From an uncultured Oscillibacter sp. (GTDB lineage: Bacteria > Bacillota > Clostridia > Oscillospirales > Oscillospiraceae): a DNA stretch of 19,600 nt. Position numbers and translations under genes: made by a program. The notes below the pieces were generated by a model that made no database searches, was not told the DNA's origin, and saw only the letters and a program-made list of their open reading frames with translations. Below, piece by piece: positions 1 to 7,569 of the stretch; positions within the stretch are counted from its first letter, which is position 1; the number at the start of each line of letters is the position of its first letter. The DNA is taken from positions 1-19,600 of the forward strand of contig CAJTJA010000044.1 in the NCBI GenBank assembly GCA_910576845.1. Reading direction: 5' to 3'.

Positions 1-128
1 CTCCTCCTCTTTGTCAATCCCTTTTTTTCCTTTTTTCGCTATTTTTTATTTTTGACTATTCTCCCCCACTTTCACCCTCCTTATTATAGGCATTTTTTAA
101 ATTCCGTCTGTGCAAATTTGCCGCTCTA

Positions 129-137
129 TGCTATACT
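129..137 (+). promoter_or_regulatory. extended -10 promoter candidate for the AAA ATPase gene
   Basis: TGC-TATACT forms an extended -10 element in an AT-rich leader about 80 bp before the start codon. No good -35 is present at the right distance, which is tolerable for an extended -10. The rest of 1-218 is T-rich and holds no convincing gene. On the reverse strand a TTGACA (12-17) and an AGGAGGAG (1-8) hint that a divergent gene may start just left of the window, but this cannot be tested here. Confidence 0.4.
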
Positions 138-203
138 GTTTTTTAAGGTTCCCATTTTCATTTATGAATATGAATATGTGGGCAGCGTTTATTACGAATC
201 CGC

Positions 204-210
204 AAAGGAG
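204..210 (+). promoter_or_regulatory. ribosome binding site fixing a TTG start
   Basis: AAAGGAG lies 8 nt before the TTG at 219. No ATG or GTG in the same frame has comparable spacing; the next in-frame ATG is codon 6 and would shorten the conserved N-terminal strand. The non-canonical TTG start is therefore preferred. Confidence 0.7.
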
Positions 211-218
211 TTGATTTT

Positions 219-2462
219 TTGTTCATACGCCGCATGACCGCTACCTATGGCCGCCTTCATGAACAAACGCTGGAATTTCAGGACGGCTTGAACATCCTCC
301 AAGCTCCCAATGAAACAGGAAAATCTACCTGGTGTTCCTTTCTTCTTTCTATGTTTTACGGAATCAATACCAAAGAGCGCGACCGCGGCGGCGTTTTAGC
401 AGACAAAAACCGCTACGCTCCCTGGTCCGGCGTGTCCATGTCCGGCCGCCTGGACTGCCGTATCGGAAACGACGCCCTAACTCTCTTTCGAACCACCCGT
501 CGCCAGACCGCTCCCATGGGTGACTTCCAGGCACTTTACACCGGCACTGCGGATTCAATCCCCGATCTCACCGGAACCAACTGCGGAGAGGTTCTTCTGG
601 GGGTCAGCCGGGAAACGTACGCCCGCAGCGCCTTTATCCGTCAGGGAGGCATAGCCGTCAGCCAGGACCCAGGGCTGGAGCGGCGCATTGCCGCTCTTAT
701 TACCACCGGAGAGGAAGATACCTCTTATAGTGAAGCTGTGGAGACCTTGAAAAAGCAGCTGAATCGCCGCCGCCACAATAAAACCGGCCAGCTCCCCGCC
801 TTGGAGGCGGAGCTCCAAGAGACAGAGGCGCTCCTGTCCTCTCAGGCGGAGCTGGTCCGCCAACGAGAGAATCTCCTGACCCGGTCAACAGAGCTGGAGG
901 CTAGGGAAGCTCTTTTGAATGAAGAGCTTTCTGCCCTGGACCGCTGGGACATTTATTGCCGCCGCCAAGACCTGCGAAAAACAGAGGACGCTGCCGCTCA
1001 AGCCGAAGAGAAGGCTCATGCGCTCCGCCGCCGTCTGGAGGAGGAGCACATCCCCGAAAATGATGTTACAGGCCGTCTCCGGGGAGCCATTGTCAACCTG
1101 AACACCGTCCGCAAGAACGCCGAGAAAGCGCAGGAGCAAAGCGATGAAGCCGCCGAAGTTCTGATCCAAGCGGAGGAAAAGCTCTCCGCCAGCCCCTTCG
1201 CCGGGCAGACGGCGGAAGATGCCAGGAAGTCTTCCCAATCACTTCCCGCCACTTCTCTGAAAATATGGGATTGGCTTTTGGCCATTCTTGCAGCCGCCCT
1301 TTTTGCCGCCACGGCTTGGGGGTTTTTCTCCGGCATGAACGGAACCGGCCCTCTTCAAGGCATGCGTTATCTGCCTCTGGTTCCGTTGGTTCTTGGCGCG
1401 GCGGCGCTGATCTTTGTACTTTTGAGATGGCGCAAGGTAAAACAGCACCGGGATGCTCTCATAAACGCTTACGGCACCACCGCCCCAGCGGAAATTACCG
1501 CCCAGGCAGACGCCTACATCAAACAGCTTTCAGTCCGAGACGCCGCCAAGCAGGAAGCCTCCGCAAAATCTGCCGCTGTCCAGGGCCTCTGGCAATCTGT
1601 AGATATCAATGCCGATGGCATTTTGGAGGAGGTGCGCCGTTTCGCTCCTGCAGCCTATGATATCTCCAGCGCCGACGCCGCTCTTCGGGCCAGCGCCCTG
1701 CTCCGCAAGGAGTTATCTGACGCAGAGAAAGCCGCTCAGGAAGCCCGTCTCCTGGCGGAGCTTCAGGCCGGGCAGACTCCCATTGCGGAAAATTCGGAAA
1801 GCTCTCCCCCTGTTGAGCCGGAGCGGGACCGCGGCACGGTGATGGAGGAACTTGAGACAGTTAAAGCGGGCCTGACAGCCCTCCGCTCCAATATGGACCG
1901 CATTACCGGGCGGCTTCATGCTGCCGGAGACCCTGCGGCTCTCCGGTCCGCCGCCGAACGGCTGACGGAAGAAATTGCAGGTCTTGAAGGGGAATACACA
2001 GCCATAGAGCTGGCCATATCCACTCTAACTCATGCCAATACCCAACTTCAGGGCCGCTTTTCTCCCGACTTGGGGAAGCGCGCAGCGGAAATTTTTGATC
2101 AGCTTACCGATGGAGCATATGGAGGCGTAATTTTGGACCGGACGCTTCATGTTTCGGCCGAGCCCTCCGGGACCGGTGTGCCCCGGGACATCAATTATCT
2201 CTCCACTGGAACCGCCGACCAGCTCTATCTGGCCGTTCGCCTCGCTATCTGTGACCTGGTCCTTCCAGCCAAAAACCCTGTCCCCATTATTTTGGATGAT
2301 GCCTTGGCCAGCTTTGACGACACCCGCTGCGCCGCCGCGTTGATGTATCTGCGGAAGGAGGCCGAAAAACGGCAGATTTTGCTCTTCACCTGCCATACCC
2401 GTGAAGCGGCGCTCTTCAAAAATGATCCCGCCGTCTCCATCCAGCGGCTGGACCAAGTCTAA
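219..2462 (+). CDS. YhaN/SbcC-like AAA family ATPase with central membrane segments
   Basis: This is a 747-residue SMC/Rad50-like ATPase of the YhaN type, a family that usually works with a YhaO/SbcD-like nuclease in DNA processing. Visible motifs are Walker A APNETGKST (29-37, with Ala in place of the usual first Gly), a Q-loop at FIRQGG (about 140), ABC signature STGTADQ (662-668), Walker B PIILDDAL (689-696) and the H-loop His726. The middle is charged and helical (coiled coil), interrupted by two hydrophobic segments at about 350-372 and 384-404 that look like a membrane hairpin, as in other Firmicute YhaN proteins. The start is TTG with a good ribosome binding site. No partner nuclease gene follows it; one could lie left of the window. 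The family call is firm; the exact role is inferred. Confidence 0.88.
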   Translation: MFIRRMTATYGRLHEQTLEFQDGLNILQAPNETGKSTWCSFLLSMFYGINTKERDRGGVLADKNRYAPWSGVSMSGRLDCRIGNDALTLFRTTRRQTAPMGDFQALYTGTADSIPDLTGTNCGEVLLGVSRETYARSAFIRQGGIAVSQDPGLERRIAALITTGEEDTSYSEAVETLKKQLNRRRHNKTGQLPALEAELQETEALLSSQAELVRQRENLLTRSTELEAREALLNEELSALDRWDIYCRRQDLRKTEDAAAQAEEKAHALRRRLEEEHIPENDVTGRLRGAIVNLNTVRKNAEKAQEQSDEAAEVLIQAEEKLSASPFAGQTAEDARKSSQSLPATSLKIWDWLLAILAAALFAATAWGFFSGMNGTGPLQGMRYLPLVPLVLGAAALIFVLLRWRKVKQHRDALINAYGTTAPAEITAQADAYIKQLSVRDAAKQEASAKSAAVQGLWQSVDINADGILEEVRRFAPAAYDISSADAALRASALLRKELSDAEKAAQEARLLAELQAGQTPIAENSESSPPVEPERDRGTVMEELETVKAGLTALRSNMDRITGRLHAAGDPAALRSAAERLTEEIAGLEGEYTAIELAISTLTHANTQLQGRFSPDLGKRAAEIFDQLTDGAYGGVILDRTLHVSAEPSGTGVPRDINYLSTGTADQLYLAVRLAICDLVLPAKNPVPIILDDALASFDDTRCAAALMYLRKEAEKRQILLFTCHTREAALFKNDPAVSIQRLDQV

Positions 2463-3045
2463 GAAGAGGGCGCAGCATGAACAGCTTTTAATTTACCTGT
2501 CTGCCGTTCTTTTTCTAAGCGGCCGCGGCTAAACCGGGACTAGGCCTTGTTTGAAAATTGGCGGAATCACGGAGCTGTTCCAGAAATTGAAGCTGGGCAG
2601 TGCAGGCAGTTTCGGCGATAAGGTTTGCGTCTATGAGTTCCGGCTCGGGAACTGCAAAGATAACTGTACAGTTTTCCATCTCTGCCCCAGCGTAGGCAAG
2701 CAATTTCGGCGCGGCCAATTTTTTCGCGTTTGAAGTGTTCCGGCGAGAATCGATCCTGTCCCATCTATCGTAGACCGGGGCAATACGGTAAACCGCACTT
2801 TTTATTCTGCCTCCGGCGAGGCCCTGATTGGCCTAGACGTTCATTGCCTTATCAGCGGTGCAGCCCCGATACCAATTGGCGGTTCGCCTCTCCAGGGGAT
2901 GGAAGTTACACCACCGGGGAACAGGGCGGGCAGAGGGAGGCAGAGCACGTCCTTCTTCGGACCGGCGGCAGCTGGAGACCGGACACCGGCTGGCGTCTTT
3001 TGGATTAATGAAAGAGCCCTCCCATGCTTCTCTTCCTTTATAGAG
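2463..3045. other. gene-poor 580 bp stretch without a recognisable gene
   Basis: Nothing here looks like an intact gene. The longest frames (for example 2730-3008 forward and 2833-3084 reverse) lack ribosome binding sites and have low-complexity Arg/Pro/Gly-rich translations. I found no convincing terminator for the ATPase gene. The stretch could be decayed coding DNA (see the reverse-strand frame at 2515-2802) or a long spacer. Confidence 0.5.
2515..2802 (-). pseudogene. possible remnant reading frame, unidentified
   Basis: A reverse-strand frame is open for about 95 codons from just after a stop at 2803-2805. It has a coding-like composition (for example residues reading PEPELIDANLIAET and QLQFLEQLRDS) but no credible start codon or ribosome binding site. 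No other reverse frame upstream continues it convincingly. I do not recognise the family. It may be the 3' end of a decayed gene or only a chance open frame. Confidence 0.2.
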
Positions 3046-3074
3046 TTGACGGCCCCGCAAAGAAGGTGTAAAAT
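3046..3074 (+). promoter_or_regulatory. sigma-A promoter for the Mrp-family gene
   Basis: TTGACG, a 17-nt spacer and TAAAAT give a near-consensus promoter. The predicted transcript would begin near 3081, leaving a leader of about 80 nt. Confidence 0.75.
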
Positions 3075-3161
3075 GAGGAATCATTATAAATTAGGAATCA
3101 GGCCGCCTCCGGCAGCTGCTTTCCCATTCCCGATTCCCGGCAAATAAAAGGAGAATGACTT

Positions 3162-3983
3162 ATGAGCGAATGCACCCATAACTGTTCCACCTGCGGCGAG
3201 TCCTGCGCGGACCGTCAGGAGCCTCAGTCTCTTTTAAAAGAGCTGAATTCCCATGCCCGGGTGGACAAGGTCTTCGGCGTTGTCTCCGGCAAGGGCGGCG
3301 TCGGCAAGTCCATGGTCACAAGCCAATTGGCCGTCACCATGCGCCGCCGGGGCCATACGGTCGGTATCCTGGACGCAGACGTCACCGGCCCCTCCATTCC
3401 CAAGGCCTTCGGCATCCACGGTCAGGCTGTGGGCGGCGAAGACGGCATTTATCCTATAGAATCCTATTCCGGCATTCAAATAATGAGCACCAACCTGCTC
3501 CTGCCCAACGAGACAGACCCGGTGATCTGGCGGGGTCCCGTCATCTCCGGTGTGGTTCAGCAGTTCTGGACGGATGTCCTCTGGAACTGTGACTACCTTT
3601 TCGTCGACATGCCTCCCGGCACCGGGGACGTGTCCCTCTCCGTCTTCCAATCGATCCCCCTGGACGGCATCGTCGTGGTGGCCTCTCCCCAGGAACTGGT
3701 GAGCATGGTGGTGGAGAAGGCCGTGAAGATGGCCGAAATGATGGAAGTGCCCATTCTCGGCCTCATAGAAAACATGAGCTACATCCTCTGTCCGGACTGC
3801 GGGAAAAAACTCCGTCCCTTTGGCGAGGGTAAGACCGTTGAAGCGGCAAAGCGCCACAATCTGCCGCTGCTGGCTGAAATGCCCATGGATTCCTCCCTGG
3901 CCGCTCTGGTGGACGCAGGGGATATTGAGGCGTTCCATGGCAGCTGGCTGGATGCCGCCGCCGATTTACTGGAAAAAAAGTGA
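3162..3983 (+). CDS. mrp: Mrp/NBP35 family Fe-S cluster carrier P-loop ATPase
   Basis: The 273-residue cytosolic ATPase belongs to the ApbC/Mrp/NBP35 group, which binds and transfers iron-sulfur clusters. It has an N-terminal cysteine motif (C4, C8, C11, C15) like eukaryotic NBP35, the deviant Walker A SGKGGVGKS (42-50) and a C-terminal CPDC pair (C210, C213) that bridges a cluster between monomers in this family. It lacks the N-terminal MIP18/DUF59 domain of longer bacterial Mrp proteins. The ATG has AAAGGAG 8 nt upstream. Its own promoter (3046-3074) and terminator (3990-4038) make it monocistronic. The family is secure; client proteins are unknown. Confidence 0.93.
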   Translation: MSECTHNCSTCGESCADRQEPQSLLKELNSHARVDKVFGVVSGKGGVGKSMVTSQLAVTMRRRGHTVGILDADVTGPSIPKAFGIHGQAVGGEDGIYPIESYSGIQIMSTNLLLPNETDPVIWRGPVISGVVQQFWTDVLWNCDYLFVDMPPGTGDVSLSVFQSIPLDGIVVVASPQELVSMVVEKAVKMAEMMEVPILGLIENMSYILCPDCGKKLRPFGEGKTVEAAKRHNLPLLAEMPMDSSLAALVDAGDIEAFHGSWLDAAADLLEKK

Positions 3984-3989
3984 ATCAGT

Positions 3990-4038
3990 GCCGTGTTCCC
4001 TCCGCCGGAAGCCCTCCGCCGGAGGGAACGCGGCTTTT
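3990..4038 (+). terminator. intrinsic terminator after the Mrp-family gene
   Basis: A 15-bp stem pairs 3990-4004 (GCCGTGTTCCCTCCG) with 4020-4034, with one G-U pair, and is followed by TTTT. It sits 7 nt after the stop codon. Confidence 0.85.
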
Positions 4039-4107
4039 CCCTTACTTTTCCAAAAATATGTACTGACCGCACAAGCCTCCGGGCCCTGATTTTGTTGGGA
4101 ACGGCAA

Positions 4108-4136
4108 TTGCAAAAAATACCCGGATTCGACATAAT
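4108..4136 (+). promoter_or_regulatory. promoter candidate for xpt
   Basis: TTGCAA, a 17-nt spacer and CATAAT place transcription start near 4143, about 30 nt before the xpt ATG. The leader is too short for a purine riboswitch. A second TATAAT at 4148-4153 is too close to the ribosome binding site to be preferred. Confidence 0.55.
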
Positions 4137-4157
4137 AGGGGTTATCATATAATAATT

Positions 4158-4163
4158 AGGAGG
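4158..4163 (+). promoter_or_regulatory. ribosome binding site fixing the xpt start
   Basis: AGGAGG lies 9 nt before the ATG at 4173. The frame stays open upstream to 3993, but this site and the length match to known Xpt proteins exclude an extended N-terminus. Confidence 0.85.
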
Positions 4164-4172
4164 AATATTACT

Positions 4173-4748
4173 ATGCAGGAGCTGAAAAACCGCATCACGC
4201 AGGAAGGCAAGGTCCTCCCCGGCAGCATTATCAAAGTGGATGGATTCCTGAATCACCGGGTAGACACCGCGCTGCTGGATCACATTGCCGCAGAGTTCGG
4301 GCGCCGCTTCCGTATGGAGGAAGTCACCGTCATTCTCACCGCCGAGGCCAGCGGCATCGCTTTGGCCGCCATCGTGGCCCAGCACTTCCACAAGCCCATG
4401 ATCTTTGCAAAAAAAGCCAAGAGCGACAATATTGAGGGCGGCCTGTATCAAAGCGAAATTTTCTCCTATACTTATAAAAAGAAGGTAACCTTGCTGGTAA
4501 GTAAAGAGTGGCTCCATGCCGGAGATAAGGTACTGGTGGTGGATGACTTTATGGCCAATGGTGAAGCTGTACGAGGGTTGTGCGATATCGTGGAGAAAGC
4601 TGGAGCCCAGTTGGTAGGCGTCGGCTGTGCCGTAGAGAAAGGTTTTCAGGGCGGCGGCGACAAGCTCCGCGCCGCGGGAGTAAATCTCCACTCCCTGGCG
4701 GTGATCGAATCCGCCGAACCGGGAAACATTGTCTTTCGGGAAATCTAA
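4173..4748 (+). CDS. xpt: xanthine phosphoribosyltransferase
   Basis: The protein converts xanthine and PRPP to XMP in purine salvage, feeding GuaA, which makes GMP from XMP. It is 191 residues, close to the roughly 194 of Bacillus Xpt, and opens with the typical pattern of a conserved LPGSIIKVDGFLNH (15-28). The PRPP-binding motif VLVVDDFMANGEA is at 120-132 and the base-site loop TAEASGIALA at 56-65. The start is set by AGGAGG. I see no terminator between this gene and the next two forward genes, so co-transcription towards guaA is plausible. No purine riboswitch precedes it, unlike Bacillus xpt. Confidence 0.95.
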   Translation: MQELKNRITQEGKVLPGSIIKVDGFLNHRVDTALLDHIAAEFGRRFRMEEVTVILTAEASGIALAAIVAQHFHKPMIFAKKAKSDNIEGGLYQSEIFSYTYKKKVTLLVSKEWLHAGDKVLVVDDFMANGEAVRGLCDIVEKAGAQLVGVGCAVEKGFQGGGDKLRAAGVNLHSLAVIESAEPGNIVFREI

Positions 4749-4853
4749 ACACGAAAATCTCTTTCTGGATATCTTCCAATTTTCAAACCATGACGGCAGA
4801 ATAATTGTCTGGAAATGCAAAAATGAGTGTCGTTTCCCATATTTTATACATTC

Positions 4854-4860
4854 AGTGAGG
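4854..4860 (+). promoter_or_regulatory. ribosome binding site supporting a GTG start
   Basis: AGTGAGG lies 8 nt before GTG 4869. The longer frame from GTG 4827 has no Shine-Dalgarno sequence at proper spacing, so 4869 is preferred; ATG 4878 is an alternative. Confidence 0.5.
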
Positions 4861-4868
4861 TTTTGGCA

Positions 4869-5981
4869 GTGAACGAAATGTATGCTTTTGTTGAACAGGC
4901 AGTCCAGAATTATCAGCCTCTGCAGGATGAGCTTTCAAAGAAAATATTTTGGGCAAGACTCGCCCTTGAGTTTGACCCCTCCCCGGAAAATACGGCGCAG
5001 CTCGTCAGTTTAGGCGAACAGCAGGGATGGCTGGATGTCCTGCTGCGCAGAATTCCCTCTATCCTTCACGCCGTTGAGCGGGATCACAAAAAGCTGATTC
5101 TGTATGGGACCAATGTCACCGGACGGGCCATCGCCGCGCGGCTCATGGAGATGCAGGCCGATTTTTACGGTTTTTGCGGAAGACGCGCAAAAGAATTTCC
5201 CGGCGGCCTGATGGGGAAGCCCGTGCTTTCGCCGGATTACTTATTTCAGCACGCAGATGAGTTTTATATTATACTCTCTGTATCAGAAGCAGAAGAAGAG
5301 ATTTTAAACACTCTGAGAAACCACGATTTCCCCCAGGCTCATATTTTATTTTATCCCAAGCTTGCCCGGGGAGAAGATCATCAATATTTTGAGTTCCCAT
5401 CATTATTCCCTCCTGGAACCGCATTTATTGACGGCGGCTGCCTCGACTGCCGCACCTCCTATCTGTTTTCTGATTGGTGCGGCGGCAAATATTCAAAAAT
5501 ATTTGCGTTTGAACCGGACCCGATTTCCTGCTCCATATGTGAGCAAAGGCTCTCCGAGAAAAAAATCAGGGACTTTCGTTTAATCCGATGCGGACTGTCC
5601 GATCATACCGGCAAAAAAGCCTTTCGAGCCGATCTTTATGGATGCAGTCACATCGTAGCTGATGGAAATGTGGAAGGGGAACACGTCGTCGCAGTTCCGG
5701 TCACCACCATAGACGATACGGCCGGCGAAGAAAAAATTGGTTTTATCAAGCTGGATATTGAGGGTTCCGAACTTGACGCGCTGCATGGCGCAGAAAAGGT
5801 AATCTCCCGGGATCAGCCCCTTCTGGCAGTTTCCGTTTATCATCGCAGGGGGGACATGGCAGCAATCATGGATTACCTTCACCGGTTGGTTCCGGAGTAT
5901 CACTTTTGGCTTCGCCACTACAGCGTTGGTGCGGCGGATACCGTGCTCTATGCCTCTGTCAGCCTGTTGAATGAACAATAA
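4869..5981 (+). CDS. FkbM-family methyltransferase with N-terminal Rossmann-like domain
   Basis: From the preferred GTG start the protein is 370 residues. An N-terminal part carries KLILYGTNVTGR (75-86), a nucleotide-binding Rossmann-like motif seen in sugar or glycan enzymes. The C-terminal part is an FkbM-type SAM-dependent O-methyltransferase: motif I region FIDGGCLDC (186-194), the acidic FAFEPDP (E215) after strand 2, and KLDIEGSE (295-302). Motif I is unusual, with Cys at two positions in place of the usual Gly-rich loop. The likely substrate is a sugar or lipid-linked glycan, but no glycan genes are nearby. The gene is AT-richer than its neighbours and sits between xpt and guaA, suggesting acquisition. 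Its stop lies 22 bp before the guaA start. The family is clear; the substrate is unknown. Confidence 0.8.
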   Translation: MNEMYAFVEQAVQNYQPLQDELSKKIFWARLALEFDPSPENTAQLVSLGEQQGWLDVLLRRIPSILHAVERDHKKLILYGTNVTGRAIAARLMEMQADFYGFCGRRAKEFPGGLMGKPVLSPDYLFQHADEFYIILSVSEAEEEILNTLRNHDFPQAHILFYPKLARGEDHQYFEFPSLFPPGTAFIDGGCLDCRTSYLFSDWCGGKYSKIFAFEPDPISCSICEQRLSEKKIRDFRLIRCGLSDHTGKKAFRADLYGCSHIVADGNVEGEHVVAVPVTTIDDTAGEEKIGFIKLDIEGSELDALHGAEKVISRDQPLLAVSVYHRRGDMAAIMDYLHRLVPEYHFWLRHYSVGAADTVLYASVSLLNEQ

Positions 5982-5989
5982 CCGTAAAA

Positions 5990-5996
5990 AGAAGGA
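5990..5996 (+). promoter_or_regulatory. ribosome binding site fixing the guaA start
   Basis: AGAAGGA lies 7 nt before ATG 6004. An earlier in-frame ATG at 5971 overlaps the previous gene, has no such site and would add 11 residues not typical of GuaA. Confidence 0.75.
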
Positions 5997-6003
5997 ACCG
6001 TAT

Positions 6004-7545
6004 ATGTATCATCAAACCGTCATTGTTCTGGACTTCGGCGGCCAGTACAACCAGCTTATTGCCCGCCGGGTCCGGGAGCAGCATGTCTACTGTGAAGTAA
6101 AGCCTTACACCACTCCGCTGGCCGCCATCAAAGCCATGAACCCCATCGGCATCATTTTTACCGGAGGCCCCGGCAGTGTCTACGATTCCGGTGCTCCTCA
6201 TGTAGACCCGGACATTTTTACCTGGGGCGTCCCAATTTTAGGCATCTGCTATGGCTGCCAGCTCCTGGCTCACCATTTAGGCGGCAAGGTTGTCGCCGCT
6301 CAAAGCGATTCTGCCCGGGAGTACGGCAAAACGGAGACATTTTTTAATACGGGCTGCAAGCTCTTTCAAGGTCTGCCCTCCACAGGCGTCACTTGGATGA
6401 GCCATGGTGACTATATGGAACAGGTGCCGGAGGGGTTTTCTTTGGCCGCCCACAGCGCCGCGTGTCCCAATGTGGCCATATGCGATGAAACCCGGGATTT
6501 TTACGGTGTCCAGTTTCACCCGGAGGTCAATCACACCGAGGGTGGTAAGGATATAATCCGCAACTTTCTCTATCGCGTCTGCGGAGCCCAAGGCGACTGG
6601 ACCATGGGTGATTACAAGACCGCCGCTATCCGGCGGCTCCGGGAAAAAATTGGAAATGGCCGCGTTCTCCTGGCGCTCAGCGGCGGAGTTGACAGCTCTG
6701 TCGCTGCGGCTCTGCTGGCCGAAGCCGTAGGGCGGCAGCTTACGTGCGTGTTTGTAGATCATGGCCTGATGCGCCTGAACGAGGGAGATGAGGTAGAGTC
6801 CGCTTTTCAAAAGTGGGACATCCGATTCATTCGAGCCAATGCAGAGGACCGCTTTCTCGGTAAGCTCACCGGAATTGCGGAACCGGAGGCAAAGCGGAAG
6901 CTCATTGGCGAAGAATTCATCCGTGTCTTTGAGGCGGAGGCCCAAAAAATCGGTCAGGTAGATTACCTGGCCCAAGGCACCATCTATCCCGATGTAATTG
7001 AATCCGGTACCGGCGATGCCGCCGTCATCAAGAGTCATCACAATGTAGGGGGCCTGCCGGATTATGTGGATTTCAAAGAAATCATCGAGCCTCTGCGTCT
7101 GCTTTTTAAGGACGAGGTTCGGGCCTTGGGCCGGGAGCTGGGTCTTCCGGAGTACCTGGTCGCCCGGCAGCCCTTTCCCGGGCCTGGCCTGGCAATCCGG
7201 GTAATCGGAGAGGTAACGAAAGAAAAGCTGGACATCCTCCGCCAGGCGGATTTTATCTTCCGGGAAGAAATTGCCCAGGCCGGCCTGGATAAAACCATGA
7301 GCCAATATTTTGCGGTACTGACCAATTTGCGTTCCGTAGGTGTTATGGGAGATGGGAGAACTTATGACTATGCCCTTGCCCTGCGAAGTGTCACTACCAG
7401 CGATTTTATGACGGCAGAATGGACAAGAATCCCTTATGATGTGCTGGACCGGATAAGCACCCGTATCGTCAATGAGGTTCCCCATATCAACCGGGTTCTG
7501 TACGATATCACCTCCAAGCCCCCGGCGACGATTGAATACGAATAA
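6004..7545 (+). CDS. guaA: GMP synthase (glutamine-hydrolysing)
   Basis: This enzyme converts XMP to GMP using ATP and glutamine, the last step of guanine nucleotide synthesis. It is 513 residues, the usual length. The class-I glutaminase domain carries Cys82 in GICYGCQ, then His172 and Glu174 in QFHPEV. The ATP pyrophosphatase loop is SGGVDSS (226-232). The C-terminal dimerisation domain ends in the conserved PATIEYE. It follows the methyltransferase gene by 22 bp with no visible promoter of its own, and has no guanine riboswitch in front. The NACHT gene starts 24 bp after its stop, without a terminator between. The 3' end of guaA is a known integration site for genomic islands in other bacteria. 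Confidence 0.98.
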   Translation: MYHQTVIVLDFGGQYNQLIARRVREQHVYCEVKPYTTPLAAIKAMNPIGIIFTGGPGSVYDSGAPHVDPDIFTWGVPILGICYGCQLLAHHLGGKVVAAQSDSAREYGKTETFFNTGCKLFQGLPSTGVTWMSHGDYMEQVPEGFSLAAHSAACPNVAICDETRDFYGVQFHPEVNHTEGGKDIIRNFLYRVCGAQGDWTMGDYKTAAIRRLREKIGNGRVLLALSGGVDSSVAAALLAEAVGRQLTCVFVDHGLMRLNEGDEVESAFQKWDIRFIRANAEDRFLGKLTGIAEPEAKRKLIGEEFIRVFEAEAQKIGQVDYLAQGTIYPDVIESGTGDAAVIKSHHNVGGLPDYVDFKEIIEPLRLLFKDEVRALGRELGLPEYLVARQPFPGPGLAIRVIGEVTKEKLDILRQADFIFREEIAQAGLDKTMSQYFAVLTNLRSVGVMGDGRTYDYALALRSVTTSDFMTAEWTRIPYDVLDRISTRIVNEVPHINRVLYDITSKPPATIEYE

Positions 7546-7569
7546 AGAGAGATAGGGAGAGTATAGAAC

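Noticed and set aside
3234..3938. 234-codon reverse open frame
   Set aside because: Antisense shadow of the Mrp-family gene; the His/Gly-rich composition is typical of such shadows.
3966..4820. 284-codon reverse open frame
   Set aside because: It spans a terminator, a promoter and all of xpt in antisense.
6277..7485. 402-codon reverse open frame
   Set aside because: Antisense shadow of guaA, with no ribosome binding site and no family features.
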